From Agrostemma githago (Eukaryota > Streptophyta > Magnoliopsida > Caryophyllales > Caryophyllaceae), in the NCBI GenBank assembly GCA_958450325.1, contig CAUDLW010000089.1, positions 1-64,000 of the forward strand: 64,000 nt of DNA. Reading direction: 5' to 3'. This document shows, one piece after another, positions 23,245-34,660 of the stretch. The translations under genes and the position numbers were made by a program. Every line of letters starts with the position of its first letter. Positions within the stretch are counted from its first letter, which is position 1. The notes below the pieces were generated by a model that had not been told where the DNA came from, made no database searches, and worked only from the letters and a program-made list of their open reading frames with translations.

Positions 23245-24032
23245 CCGCGGAGCGGGTCCGCCTAATCCAACCCTAAACCATTTTCTGTCCAGTCTGATGC
23301 AGTACCCTACTCTTAAGGTTCAGTGCCCCATAGTTGAATCACATCCACGACAGGGTTCACCAATACCCTCTTAGGGTTCAGTTTCTTGCGGGTTTAGTGA
23401 CCTTGAATAAGGAAAAGGGTTTAGGGTTGGATTAGGCGGAGCCGCGAAGCGGGTCCGCCTAATCCAACCCTAAACCCTTTTCTGTCCCGTCTGATGCAGT
23501 ACCCTACTCTTAAGGTTCAGTGCCCCATCTTTGAACCATATCCACGACAGGGTTCACCAATACCCTCATAGGGTTCAGTTTCTTGCGGGTTTAGTGACCT
23601 TTAATAAGGAAAAGGGTTTATGGTTGGATTAGGCGGAGCCGCGGAGCGGGTCCGCCTAATCCAACCCTAAACCATTTTCTGTCCCGTCTGATGCAGTACC
23701 CTACTCTTAAGGTTCAGTGCCCCATAGTTGAATCACATCCACGACAGGGTTCACCAATACCCTCTTAGGGTTCAGTTTCTTGCGGGTTTAGTGACCTTGA
23801 ATAAGGAAAAGGGTTTAGGGTTGGATTAGGCGGAGCCGCGAAGCGGGTCCGCCTAATCCAACCCTAAACCCTTTTCTGTCCCGTCTGATGCAGTACCCTA
23901 CTCTTAAGGTTCAGTGCCCCATCTTTGAACCATATCCACGACAGGGTTCACCAATACCCTCATAGGGTTCAGTTTCTTGCGGGTTTAGTGACCTTTAATA
24001 AGGAAAAGGGTTTAGGGTTGGATTAGGCGGAG
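23245..24032. repeat. Dimer duplication (394 bp twice)
   Basis: Two-unit blocks at 23245-23638 and 23639-24032 have the same order: CCGCGG/AACCATTTT/CATAGTTG, then CGCGAAG/TCTGTC/GAACCATATCC/CCTCATAGG. They differ at TCCAGTCTG against TCCCGTCTG and in the tail of the second unit (TTTATGG against TTTAGGG). Confidence 0.8.
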
Positions 24033-25213
24033 CCGCGAAGCGTGTCCGCCAAATCCAACCCTAAACCCTTTTCCGTCCCGTCTTATGCAGTACCCTACTC
24101 TTAAGGTTCAGTGCCCCATCTTTGAATCACATCCACGACAGGGTTCACCAATACCCTCTTAGGGTTCAGTTTCTTGCGGGTTAAGTGACCTTGAATAAGG
24201 AAAAGGGTTTAGGGTTGGATTAGGCGGAGCCGCGAAGCGGGTCGCCTAATCCAACCCTAAACCCTTTTCCGTCCCGTCTTATGCAGTACCCTACTCTTAA
24301 GGTTCAGTGCCCCATCTTTGAATCACATCCACGACAGGTTTCACCAATACCCTCTTAGGGTTCAGTTTCTTGCGGGTTAAGTGACCTTGAATAAGGAAAA
24401 GGGTTTAGGGTTGGATTAGGTGGAGCCGCAATGCGGGTCCGCCTAATCCAACCCTAAACCCTTTTCCGTCCCGTCTTATGCAGTACCCTACTCTTAAGGT
24501 TCAGTGCCCCATCTTTGAATCACATCCACGACAGGGTTCACCAATACCCTCTTAGGGTTCAGTTTCTTGCGGGTTAAGTGACCTTGAATAAGGAAAAGGG
24601 TTTATGGTTGGATTAGGCGGAGCCGCGGAGCGGGTCCGCCTAATCCAACCCTAAACCCTTTTCTGTCCCGTCTGATGCAGTACCCTACTCTTAAGGTTCA
24701 GTGCCCCATCTTTGAATCACATCCACGACAGGGTTCACCAATACCCTCTTAGGGTTCAGTTTCTTGCGGGTTAAGTGACCTTGAATAAGGAAAAGGGTTT
24801 ATGGTTGGATTAGGCGGAGCCGCGGAGCGGGTCCGCCTAATCCAACCCTAAACCCTTTTCTGTCCCGTCTGATGCAGTACCCTACTCTTAAGGTTCAGTG
24901 CCCCATCTTTGAATCATATCCACGACAGGGTTCACCAATACCCTCTTAGGGTTCAGTTTCTTGCGGGTTAAGTGACCTTGAATAAGGAAAAGGGTTTAGG
25001 GTTGGATTAGGTGGAGCCGCAATGCGGGTCCGCCTAATCCAACCCTAAACCCTTTTCCGTCCCGTCTTATGCAGTACCCTACTCTTAAGGTTCAGTGCCC
25101 CATCTTTGAATCACATCCACGACAGGGTTCACCAATACCCTCTTAGGGTTCAGTTTCTTGCGGGTTTAGTGACCTTTAATAAGGAAAAGGGTTTAGGGTT
25201 GGATTAGGCGGAG
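23836..25213. repeat. Copy of the 19.9-kb segment plus one extra unit
   Basis: Units 122-126 repeat units 102-106, including the 1-bp deletion GGGTCGCC near 24241. Unit 127 (24820) switches to a GGGTTAAGTG tail and GGTGGAG, followed by a second GCAATG unit (25017) that has no counterpart near 21.0 kb. This one-unit expansion changes the offset to the next shared marker from 20 to 21 units. Confidence 0.8.
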
Positions 25214-26395
25214 CCGCGAAGAGTGTCCGCCAAATCCAACCCTAAACCCTTTTCCGTCCCGTCTTATGCAGTACCCTACTCTTAAGGTTCAGTGCTCTAT
25301 CTTTGAATCGCATCCACGACAGGGTTCACCAATACCCTCTTAGGGTTCAGTTTCTTGCGGGTTTAGTGACCTTGAATAAGGAAAAGGGTTTACTGTTGGA
25401 TTAGGAGGAGCCGCGGAGCAGGTCCGCCTAATCCAACCCTAAACTCTTTTCTGTCCCGTCTGATGCAGTACCCTACTCTTAAGGTTTAGTGCCCCATCTT
25501 TGAATCACATCCACGACAGGGTTCACCAATACCCTCTTAGGGTTCAGTTTCTTGCGGGTTTAGTGACCTTGAATAAGGAAAAGGGTTTAGGGTTGGATTA
25601 GGCGGAGCCGCGAAGCGGGTCCGCCTAATCCAACCCTAAACCCTTTTCCGTCCCGTCTTATGCAGTACCCTACTCTTAAGGTTCAGTACCCCATATTTGA
25701 ATCACATCCACGACATGGTTCACCAATACCCTCTTAGGGTTAAGTTTCTTGCGGGTTTAGTGACCTTGAATAAGGAAAAGGGTTTAGGGTTGGATTAGGG
25801 GGAGCCGCGAAGCGGGTCCGCCTAATCAAACCCTAAACCCTTTTCCGTCCCGTCTTATGCAGTACCCTACTCTCAAGGTTCAGTGCCCCATAGTTGAATC
25901 ACATCCACGACAGGGTTCACCAATACCCTCTTAGGGTTCAGTTTCTTGCGGGTTTAGTGACCTTGAATAAGGAAAAGGGTTAAGGGTTGGATTAGGCGGA
26001 CCCGCGAAGCGGGTCCGCCTAATCCAACCCTAAACCCTTTTCCGTCCCGTCTTATGCAGTACCCTACTCTTAAGGTTCAGTGCCCTATCTTTGAAACGCA
26101 TCCACGACAGGGTTCACCAATACCCTCTTAGGGTTCAGTTTCTTGCGGGTTTAGTGACCTTGAATAAGGAAAAGGGTTTATGGTTGGATTAGGCGGAGCC
26201 GCGGAGCGGGTCCGCCTAATCCAACCCTAAACCATTTTCTGTCCAGTCTGATGCAGTACCCTACTCTTAAGGTTCAGTGCCCCATCTTTGAATAATATCC
26301 ACGACAGGGTTCACCAATACCCTCATAGGGTTCAGTTTCTTGCGGGTTTAGTGACCTTTAATAAGGAAAAGGGTTTAGGGTTGGATTAGGCGGAC
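25214..26395. repeat. Tandem 6-mer HOR, copy 1 (1182 bp)
   Basis: Units 129-134 are: GCTCTATC with TACTGTTGG; AGGAGG/GCAGGTCC/AAACTCTT; class E; AGGGGGAG/ATCAAACC/CATAGTTG; symmetric core/GAAACGC; CCGCGG/AACCATTTT/TCCAGTCTG/GAATAATATCC. The set repeats immediately at exactly 1182 bp. TCTCAAGG near 25870 is a private change. Confidence 0.87.
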
Positions 26396-26437
26396 CCGCG
26401 AAGCGGGTCCGCCTAATCCAACCCTAAACCCTTTTCC
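26365..26437. repeat. Perfect 73-bp palindrome, GAA loop
   Basis: Both arms carry the standard telomere-like words (GGGTTTAGGG and CCCTAAACCC) and the centre is the symmetric CCCGC-GAA-GCGGG. Most other symmetric-centre units follow a GGTTAAGGG arm and so have an arm mismatch; this one does not. It sits at the junction between the two 6-mer HOR copies. Confidence 0.9.
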
Positions 26438-27577
26438 GTCCCGTCTTATGCAGTACCCTACTCTTAAGGTTCAGTGCTCTATCTTTGAATCGCATCCACG
26501 ACAGGGTTCACCAATACCCTCTTAGGGTTCAGTTTCTTGCGGGTTTAGTGACCTTGAATAAGGAAAAGGGTTTACTGTTGGATTAGGAGGAGCCGCGGAG
26601 CAGGTCCGCCTAATCCAACCCTAAACTCTTTTCTGTCCCGTCTGATGCAGTACCCTACTCTTAAGGTTTAGTGCCCCATCTTTGAATCACATCCACGACA
26701 GGGTTCACCAATACCCTCTTAGGGTTCAGTTTCTTGCGGGTTTAGTGACCTTGAATAAGGAAAAGGGTTTAGGGTTGGATTAGGCGGAGCCGCGAAGCGG
26801 GTCCGCCTAATCCAACCCTAAACCCTTTTCCGTCCCGTCTTATGCAGTACCCTACTCTTAAGGTTCAGTACCCCATATTTGAATCACATCCACGACATGG
26901 TTCACCAATACCCTCTTAGGGTTAAGTTTCTTGCGGGTTTAGTGACCTTGAATAAGGAAAAGGGTTTAGGGTTGGATTAGGGGGAGCCGCGAAGCGGGTC
27001 CGCCTAATCAAACCCTAAACCCTTTTCCGTCCCGTCTTATGCAGTACCCTACTCTTAAGGTTCAGTGCCCCATAGTTGAATCACATCCACGACAGGGTTC
27101 ACCAATACCCTCTTAGGGTTCAGTTTCTTGCGGGTTTAGTGACCTTGAATAAGGAAAAGGGTTAAGGGTTGGATTAGGCGGACCCGCGAAGCGGGTCCGC
27201 CTAATCCAACCCTAAACCCTTTTCCGTCCCGTCTTATGCAGTACCCTACTCTTAAGGTTCAGTGCCCTATCTTTGAAACGCATCCACGACTGGGTTCACC
27301 AATACCCTCTTAGGGTTCAGTTTCTTGCGGGTTTAGTGACCTTGAATAAGGAAAAGGGTTTATGGTTGGATTAGGCGGAGCCGCGGAGCGGGTCCGCCTA
27401 ATCCAACCCTAAACCATTTTCTGTCCAGTCTGATGCAGTACCCTACTCTTAAGGTTCAGTGCCCCATCTTTGAATAATATCCACGACAGGGTTCACCAAT
27501 ACCCTCATAGGGTTCAGTTTCTTGCGGGTTTAGTGACCTTTAATAAGGAAAAGGGTTTAGGGTTGGATTAGGCGGAG
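26396..27577. repeat. Tandem 6-mer HOR, copy 2 (1182 bp)
   Basis: Units 135-140 repeat units 129-134. The first unit has a symmetric CCCGCGAAGCGGG core in place of the GAAGAGTGTCC head of copy 1, giving a perfect palindrome at 26365-26437. Unit 139 has the private change GACTGGGTTC near 27290. Confidence 0.87.
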
Positions 27578-29735
27578 CCGCAAAGCGTGTCCGCCAAATC
27601 CAACCCTAAACCCTTTTCCGTCCCGTCTTATGCAGTATCCTACTCTTAAGGTTCAGTGCCCCATCTTTGAATCACATCCACGACAGGGTTCACCAATACC
27701 CTCTTAGGGTTCAGTTTCTTGCGGGTTTAGTGACCTTGAATAAGGAAAAGGGTTTATGGTTGGATTAGGCGGAGCCGCGGAGCGGGTCCGCCTAATCCAA
27801 CCCTAAACCCTTTTCTGTTCCGTCTGATGCAGTACCCTACTCTTAAGGTTCAGTGCCCTATCTTTGAAACGCATCCACGACAGGGTTCACCAATACCCTC
27901 TTAGGGTTCAGTTTCTTGCGGGTTTAGTGACCTTGAATAAGGAAAAGGGTTTATGGTTGGATTAGGCGGAGCCGCGGAGCGGGTCCGCCTAATCCAACCC
28001 TAAACCCTTTTCTGTCCCGTCTGATGCAGTACCCTACTCTTAAGGTTCAGTGCCCCATCTTTGAATCATATCCACGACAGGGTTCACCAATACCCTCATA
28101 GGGTTCAGTTTCTTGCGGGTTTAGTGACCTTGAATAAGGAAAAGGGTTAAGGGTTGGATTAGGCGGACCCGCGAAGCGGGTCCGCCTAATCCAACCCTAA
28201 ACCCTTTTCCGTCCCGTCTTATGCAGTACCCTACTCTTAAGGTTCAGTGCCCTATCTTTGAAACGCATCCACGACAGGGTTCACCAATACCCTCTTAGGG
28301 TTCAGTTTCTTGCGGGTTTAGTGACCTTGAATAAGGAAAAGGGTTTATGGTTGGATTAGGCGGAGCCGCGGAGCGGGTCCGCCTAATCCAACCATAAACC
28401 ATTTTCTGTCCCGTCTGATGCAGTACCCTACTCTTAAGGTTCAGTGCCCCATAGTTGAATTACATCCACGACAGGGTTCACCAATACCCTCTTAGGGTTC
28501 AGTTTCTTGCGGGTTTAGTGACCTTGAATAAGGAAAAGGGTTTAGGGTTGGATTAGGCGGAGCCGCGAAGCGGGTCCGCCTAATCCAACCCTAAACCCTT
28601 TTCCGTCCCGTCTTATGCAGTACCCTACTCTTAAGGTTCAGTACCCCATATTTGAATCACATCCACGACATGGTTCACCAATACCCTCTTAGGGTTAAGT
28701 TTCTTGCGGGTTTAGTGACCTTGAATAAGGAAAAGGGTTTAGGGTTGGATTAGGGGGAGCCGCGAAGCGGGTCCGCCTAATCAAACCCTAAACCCTTTTC
28801 CGTCCCGTCTTATGCAGTACCCTACTCTTAAGGTTCAGTGCCCCATAGTTGAATCACATCCACGACAGGGTTCACCAATACCCTCTTAGGGTTCAGTTTC
28901 TTGCGGGTTTAGTGACCTTGAATAAGGAAAAGGGTTAAGGGTTGGATTAGGCGGACCCGCGAAGCGGGTCCGCCTAATCCAACCCTAAACCCTTTTCCGT
29001 CCCGTCTTATGCAGTACCCTACTCTTAAGGTTCAGTGCCCTATCTTTGAAACGCATCCACGACAGGGTTCACCAATACCCTCTTAGGGTTCAGTTTCTTG
29101 CGGGTTTAGTGACCTTGAATAAGGAAAAGGGTTTATGGTTGGATTAGGCGGAGCCGCGGAGCGGGTCCGCCTAATCCAACCCTAAACCATTTTCTGTCCA
29201 GTCTGATGCAGTACCCTACTCTTAAGGTTCAGTGCCCCATCTTTGAATAATATCCACGACAGGGTTCACCAATACCCTCATAGGGTTCAGTTTCTTGCGG
29301 GTTTAGTGACCTTTAATAAGGAAAAGGGTTTAGGGTTGGATTAGGCGGAGCCGCAAAGCGTGTCCGCCAAATCCAACCCTAAACCCTTTTCCGTCCCGTC
29401 TTATGCAGTATCCTACTCTTAAGGTTCAGTGCCCCATCTTTGAATCACATCCACGACAGGGTTCACCAATACCCTCTTAGGGTTCAGTTTCTTGCGGGTT
29501 TAGTGACCTTGAATAAGGAAAAGGGTTTATGGGCGGAGCCGCGGAGCGGGTCCGCCTAATCCAACCCTAAACCCTTTTCTGTTCCGTCTGATGCAGTACC
29601 CTACTCTTAAGGTTCAGTGCCCTATCTTTGAAACGCATCCACGACAGGGTTCACCAATACCCTCTTAGGGTTCAGTTTCTTGCGGGTTTAGTGACCTTGA
29701 ATAAGGAAAAGGGTTTAGGGTTGGATTAGGCGGAG
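27578..29735. repeat. Copied eight-unit segment with an overlapping 9-unit repeat
   Basis: Units 141-148 are the distant copy of 21669-23244. In addition, units 138-142 (26987-27971) recur as units 147-151 (28760-29735) at a 9-unit spacing, carrying AGGGGGAG, TCCAGTCTG/GAATAATATCC, GCAGTATCC and TCTGTTCCG. Unit 150 ends with a 9-bp loss (GGGTTTATGGGCGGAG near 29530) that removes part of the left hairpin arm. Confidence 0.82.
29519..29540. other. 9-bp deletion in the left hairpin arm
   Basis: GGGTTTATGG is followed directly by GCGGAGCC, where other units have the TTGGATTAG stretch between them. The left arm is shortened from 30 to 21 bp, so this junction should form a weaker or bulged hairpin. 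It is the largest indel in the window and occurs once. Confidence 0.9.
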
Positions 29736-31311
29736 CCGCGAAGCGGGTCCGCCTAATCCAACCCTAAACCCTTTTCCGTCCCGTCTTATGCAGTACCCTA
29801 CTCTTAAGGTTCAGTGCCCCATAGTTGAATCACATCCACGACATGGTTCACCAATACCCTCTTAGGGTTCAGTTTCTTGCGGGTTTAGTGACCTTGAATA
29901 AGGAAAAGGGTTTAGGGTTGGATTAGGCGGAGCCGCGAAGCGGGTCCGCCTAATCCAACCCTAAACCCTTTTCCGTCCCGTCTTATGCAGTACCCTACTC
30001 TTAAGGTTCAGTGCCCCATAGTTGAATCACATCCACGACAGGGTTCACCAATACCCTCTTAGGGTTCAGTTTCTTGCGGGTTTAGTGACCTTGAATAAGG
30101 AAAAGGGTTAAGGGTTGGATTAGGCGGACCCGCGAAGCGTGTCCGCCAAATCCAACCCTAAACCCTTTTCCGTCCCGTCTTATGCAGTACCCTACTCTTA
30201 AGGTTCAGTGCCCTATCTTTGAAACGCATCCACGACAGGGTTCACCAATACCCTCTTAGGGTTCAGTTTCTTGCGGGTTTAGTGACCTTGAATAAGGAAA
30301 AGGGTTTATGGTTGGATTAGGCGGAGCCGCAATGCGGGTCCGCCTAATCCAACCCTAAACCCTTTTCCGTCCCGTCTTATGCAGTACCCTACTCTTAAGG
30401 TTCAGTGCCCTATCTTTGAAACGCATCCACGACAGGGTTCACCAATACCCTCTTAGGGTTCAGTTTCTTGCGGGTTTAGTGACCTTGAATAAGGAAAAGG
30501 GTTTATGGTTGGATTAGGCGGAGCCGCGGAGCGGGTCCGCCTAATCCAAACCTAAACCATTTTCTGTCCCGTCTGATGCAGTACCCTACTCTTAAGGTTC
30601 AGTGCCCCATCTTTGAATCATATCCACGACAGGGTTCACCAATACCCTCATAGGGTTCAGTTTCTTGCGGGTTTAGTGACCTTTAATAAGGAAAAGGGTT
30701 TAGGGTTGGATTAGGCGGAGCCGCGAAGCGTGTTCGCCAAATCCAACCCTAAACCCTTTTCCGTCCCGTCTTATGCAGTATACTACTCTTAAGGTTCAGT
30801 GCCCCATCTTTGAATCACATCCACGACAGGGTTCACCAATACCCTCTTAGGGTTCAGTTTCTTGCGGGTTAAGTGACCTTGAATAAGGAAAAGGGTTTAG
30901 GGTTGGATTAGGCGGAGCCGCGAAGCGGGTTCGCCTAATCCAACCCTAAACCCTTTTCCGTCCCGTCTTATGCAGTACCCTACTCTTAAGGTTCAGTGCC
31001 CCATCTTTGAATCACATCCACGACAGGTTTCACCAATACCCTCTTAGGGTTCAGTTTCTTGCGGGTTAAGTGACCTTGAATAAGGAAAAGGGTTTAGGGT
31101 TGGATTAGGCGGAGCCGCAATGCGGGTCCGCCTAATCCAACCCTAAACCCTTTTCCGTCCCGTCTTATGCAGTACCCTACTCTTAAGGTTTAGTGCCCCA
31201 TCTTTGAATCACATCCACGACAGGGTTCACCAATACCCTCTTAGGGTTCAGTTTCTTGCGGGTTTAGTGACCTTGAATAAGGAAAAGGGTTTAGGGTTGG
31301 ATTAGGCGGAG
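29736..31311. repeat. Mixed satellite units without a clear HOR
   Basis: Units 152-159 comprise two CATAGTTG units, a CCCGCGAAGCGTGTCC unit, a GCAATG/GAAACGC unit, a CCAAACC/CCTCATAGG unit, a GTGTTCGCC unit with GCAGTATACTAC (unique in the window), a GGGTTCGCC/GACAGGTTTC unit and a GCAATG unit. Classes are familiar from elsewhere but the order is not repeated nearby. Confidence 0.75.
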
Positions 31312-31477
31312 CCGCGAAGCGGGTCCGCCTAATCCAACCCTAAACCCTTTTCCGTCCCGTCTTATGCAGTACCCTACTCTTAAGGTTCAGTACCCCATAT
31401 TTGAATCACATCCACGACATGGTTCACCAATACTTTCTTAGGGTTCAGTTTCTTGCGGGTTTAGTGACCTTGAATAA

Positions 31478-31550
31478 GGAAAAGGGTTTAGGGTTGGATT
31501 AGGCGGACCCGCTTCGCGGGTCCGCCTAATCCAACCCTAAACCCTTTTCC
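31478..31550. repeat. Perfect 73-bp palindrome, TTC loop, copy 1
   Basis: The centre at 31502-31526 is CCCGC-TTC-GCGGG between perfect 30-bp arms. The loop is the reverse complement of GAA, so on the minus strand this reads as a GAA-loop hairpin. Confidence 0.93.
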
Positions 31551-32462
31551 GTCCCGTCTTATGCAGTACCCTACTCTTAAGGTTCAGTGCCCCATCTTTG
31601 AATCACATCCACGACAGGTTTCACCAATACCCTCTTAGGGTTCAGTTTCTTGCGGGTTAAGTGACCTTGAATAAGGAAAAGGGTTTAGGGTTGGATTAGG
31701 CGGAGCCGCAATGCGGGTCCGCCTAATCCAACCCTAAACCCTTTTCCGTCCCGTCTTATGCAGTACCCTACTCTTAAGGTTCAGTGCCCTATCTTTGAAA
31801 CGCATCCACGACAGGGTTCACCAATACCCTCTTAGGGTTCAGTTTCTTGCGGGTTAAGTGACCTTGAATAAGGAAAAGGGTTTAGGGTTGGATTAGGCGG
31901 AGCCGCAATGCGGGTCCGCCTAATCCAACCCTAAACCCTTTTCCGTCCCGTCTTATGCAGTACCCTACTCTTAAGGTTCAGTGCCCTATCTTTGAAACGC
32001 ATCCACGACAGGGTTCACCAATACCCTCTTAGGGTTCAGTTTCTTGCGGGTTTAGTGACCTTGAATAAGGAAAAGGGTTTATGGTTGGATTAGGCGGAGC
32101 CGCGGAGCGGGTCCGCCTAATCCAACCCTAAACCCTTTTCTGTCCCGTCTGATGCAGTACCCTACTCTTAAGGTTTAGTGCCCCATCTTTGAATCACATC
32201 CACGACAGGGTTCACCAATACCCTCTTAGGGTTCAGTTTCTTGCGGGTTTAGTGACCTTGAATAAGGAAAAGGGTTTAGGGTTGGATTAGGCGGAGCCGC
32301 GAAGCGGGTCCGCCTAATCCAACCCTAAACCCTTTTCCGTCCCATCTTATGCAGTACCCTACTCTTAAGGTTCAGTACCCCATATTTGAATCACATCCAC
32401 GACATGGTTCACCAATACTTTCTTAGGGTTCAGTTTCTTGCGGGTTTAGTGACCTTGAATAA

Positions 32463-32535
32463 GGAAAAGGGTTTAGGGTTGGATTAGGCGGACCCGCTTC
32501 GCGGGTCCGCCTAATCCAACCCTAAACCCTTTTCC
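32463..32535. repeat. Perfect 73-bp palindrome, TTC loop, copy 2
   Basis: The centre at 32487-32511 is identical to that at 31502 and lies 985 bp downstream, as part of the local HOR. Confidence 0.93.
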
Positions 32536-33841
32536 GTCCCGTCTTATGCAGTACCCTACTCTTAAGGTTCAGTGCCCCATCTTTGAATCACATCCACGAC
32601 AGGTTTCACCAATACCCTCTTAGGGTTCAGTTTCTTGCGGGTTAAGTGACCTTGAATAAGGAAAAGGGTTTAGGGTTGGATTAGGCGGAGCCGCAATGCG
32701 GGTCCGCCTAATCCAACCCTAAACCCTTTTCCGTCCCGTCTTATGCAGTACCCTACTCTTAAGGTTCAGTGCCCTATCTTTGAAACGCATCCACGACAGG
32801 GTTCACCAATACCCTCTTAGGGTTCAGTTTCTTGCGGGTTTAGTGACCTTGAATAAGGAAAAGGGTTTATGGTTGGATTAGGCGGAGCCGCGGAGCGGGT
32901 CCGCCTAATCCAACCCTTAACCCTTTTCTGTCCCGTCTGATGCAGTACCCTACTCTTAAGGTTTAGTGCCCCATCTTTGAATCACATCCACGACAGGGTT
33001 CACCAATACCCTCTTAGGGTTCAGTTTCTTGCGGGTTTAGTGACCTTGAATAAGGAAAAGGGTTTAGGGTTGGATTAGGCGGAGCCGCGAAGCGGGTCCG
33101 CCTAATCCAACCCTAAACCCTTTTCCGTCCCGTCTTATGCAGTACCCTACTCTTAAGGTTCAGTACCCCATATTTGAATCACATCCACGACATGGTTCAC
33201 CAATACCCTCTTAGGGTTCAGTTTCTTGCGGGTTAAGTGACCTTGAATAAGGAAAAGGGTTTAGGGTTGGATTAGGCGGAGCCGCAATGCGGGTCCGCCT
33301 AATCCAACCCTAAACCCTTTTCCGTCCCGTCTTATGCAGTACCCTACTCTTAAGGTTCAGTGCCCTATCTTTGAAACGCATCCACGACAGGGTTCACCAA
33401 TACCCTCTTAGGGTTCAGTTTCTTGCGGGTTTAGTGACCTTGAATAAGGAAAAGGGTTTATGGTTGGATTAGGCGGAGCCGCGGAGCGGGTCCGCCTAAT
33501 CCAACCCTAAACCCTTTTCTGTCCCGTCTGATGCAGTACCCTACTCTTAAGGTTTAGTGCCCCATCTTTGAATCACATCCACGACAGGGTTCACCAATAC
33601 CCTCTTAGGGTTCAGTTTCTTGCGGGTTTAGTGACCTTGAATAAGGAAAAGGGTTTAGGGTTGGATTAGGCGGAGCCGCGAAGCGGGTCCGCCTAATCCA
33701 ACCCTAAACCCTTTTCCGTCCCGTCTTATGCAGTACCCTACTCTTAAGGTTCAGTACCCCATATTTGAATCACATCAACGACATGGTTCACCAATACTTT
33801 CTTAGGGTTCAGTTTCTTGCGGGTTTAGTGACCTTGAATAA

Positions 33842-33914
33842 GGAAAAGGGTTTAGGGTTGGATTAGGCGGACCCGCTTCGCGGGTCCGCCTAATCCAACC
33901 CTAAACCCTTTTCC
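33842..33914. repeat. Perfect 73-bp palindrome, TTC loop, copy 3
   Basis: The centre at 33866-33890 is the third TTC-loop copy, 1379 bp after the second. All three follow an E unit with TACTTTC and precede a GACAGGTTTC unit. Confidence 0.93.
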
Positions 33915-34660
33915 GTCCCGTCTTATGCAGTACCCTACTCTTAAGGTTCAGTGCCCCATCTTTGAATCACATCCACGACAGGTTTCACCAGTACCCTCTT
34001 AGGGTTCAGTTTCTTGCGGGTTAAGTGACCTTGAATAAGGAAAAGGGTTTAGGGTTGGATTAGGCGGAGCCGCAATGCGGGTCCGCCTAATCCAACCCTA
34101 AACCCTTTTCCGTCCCGTCTTATGCAGTACCCTACTCTTAAGGTTCAGTGCCCTATCTTTGAAACGCATCCACGACAGGGTTCACCAATACCCTCTTAGG
34201 GTTCAGTTTCTTGCGGGTTTAGTGACCTTGAATAAGGAAAAGGGTTTATGGTTGGATTAGGCGGAGCCGCGGAGCGGGTCCGCCTAATCCAACCCTTAAC
34301 CCTTTTCTGTCCCGTCTGATGCAGTACCCTACTCTTAAGGTTTAGTGCCCCATCTTTGAATCACATCCACGACAGGGTTCACCAATACCCTCTTAGGGTT
34401 CAGTTTCTTGCGGGTTTAGTGACCTTGAATAAGGAAAAGGGTTTAGGGTTGGATTAGGCGGAGCCGCGAAGCGGGTCCGCCTAATCCAACCCTAAACCCT
34501 TTTCCGTCCCGTCTTATGCAGTACCCTACTCTTAAGGTTCAGTACCCCATATTTGAATCACATCCACGACATGGTTCACCAATACCCTCTTAGGGTTCAG
34601 TTTCTTGCGGGTTTAGTGACCTTGAATAAGGAAAAGGGTTTAGGGTTGGATTAGGCGGAG

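Larger units (their letters stand above)
31312..34660. repeat. 5- and 7-unit HOR zone with TTC-loop palindromes
   Basis: The motif E(TACTTTC), TTC-core/GACAGGTTTC, GCAATG/GAAACGC, CCGCGG/GGTTTAG recurs three times. Its TACTTTC marker lies at 31431, 32416 and 33795 (spacings of 985 and 1379 bp). The 7-unit spacing arises from an interposed E-GCAATG-CCGCGG triple whose E unit lacks TACTTTC. CCCTTAACCC in CCGCGG units occurs near 32913 and 34292, again 1379 bp apart. Confidence 0.84.
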
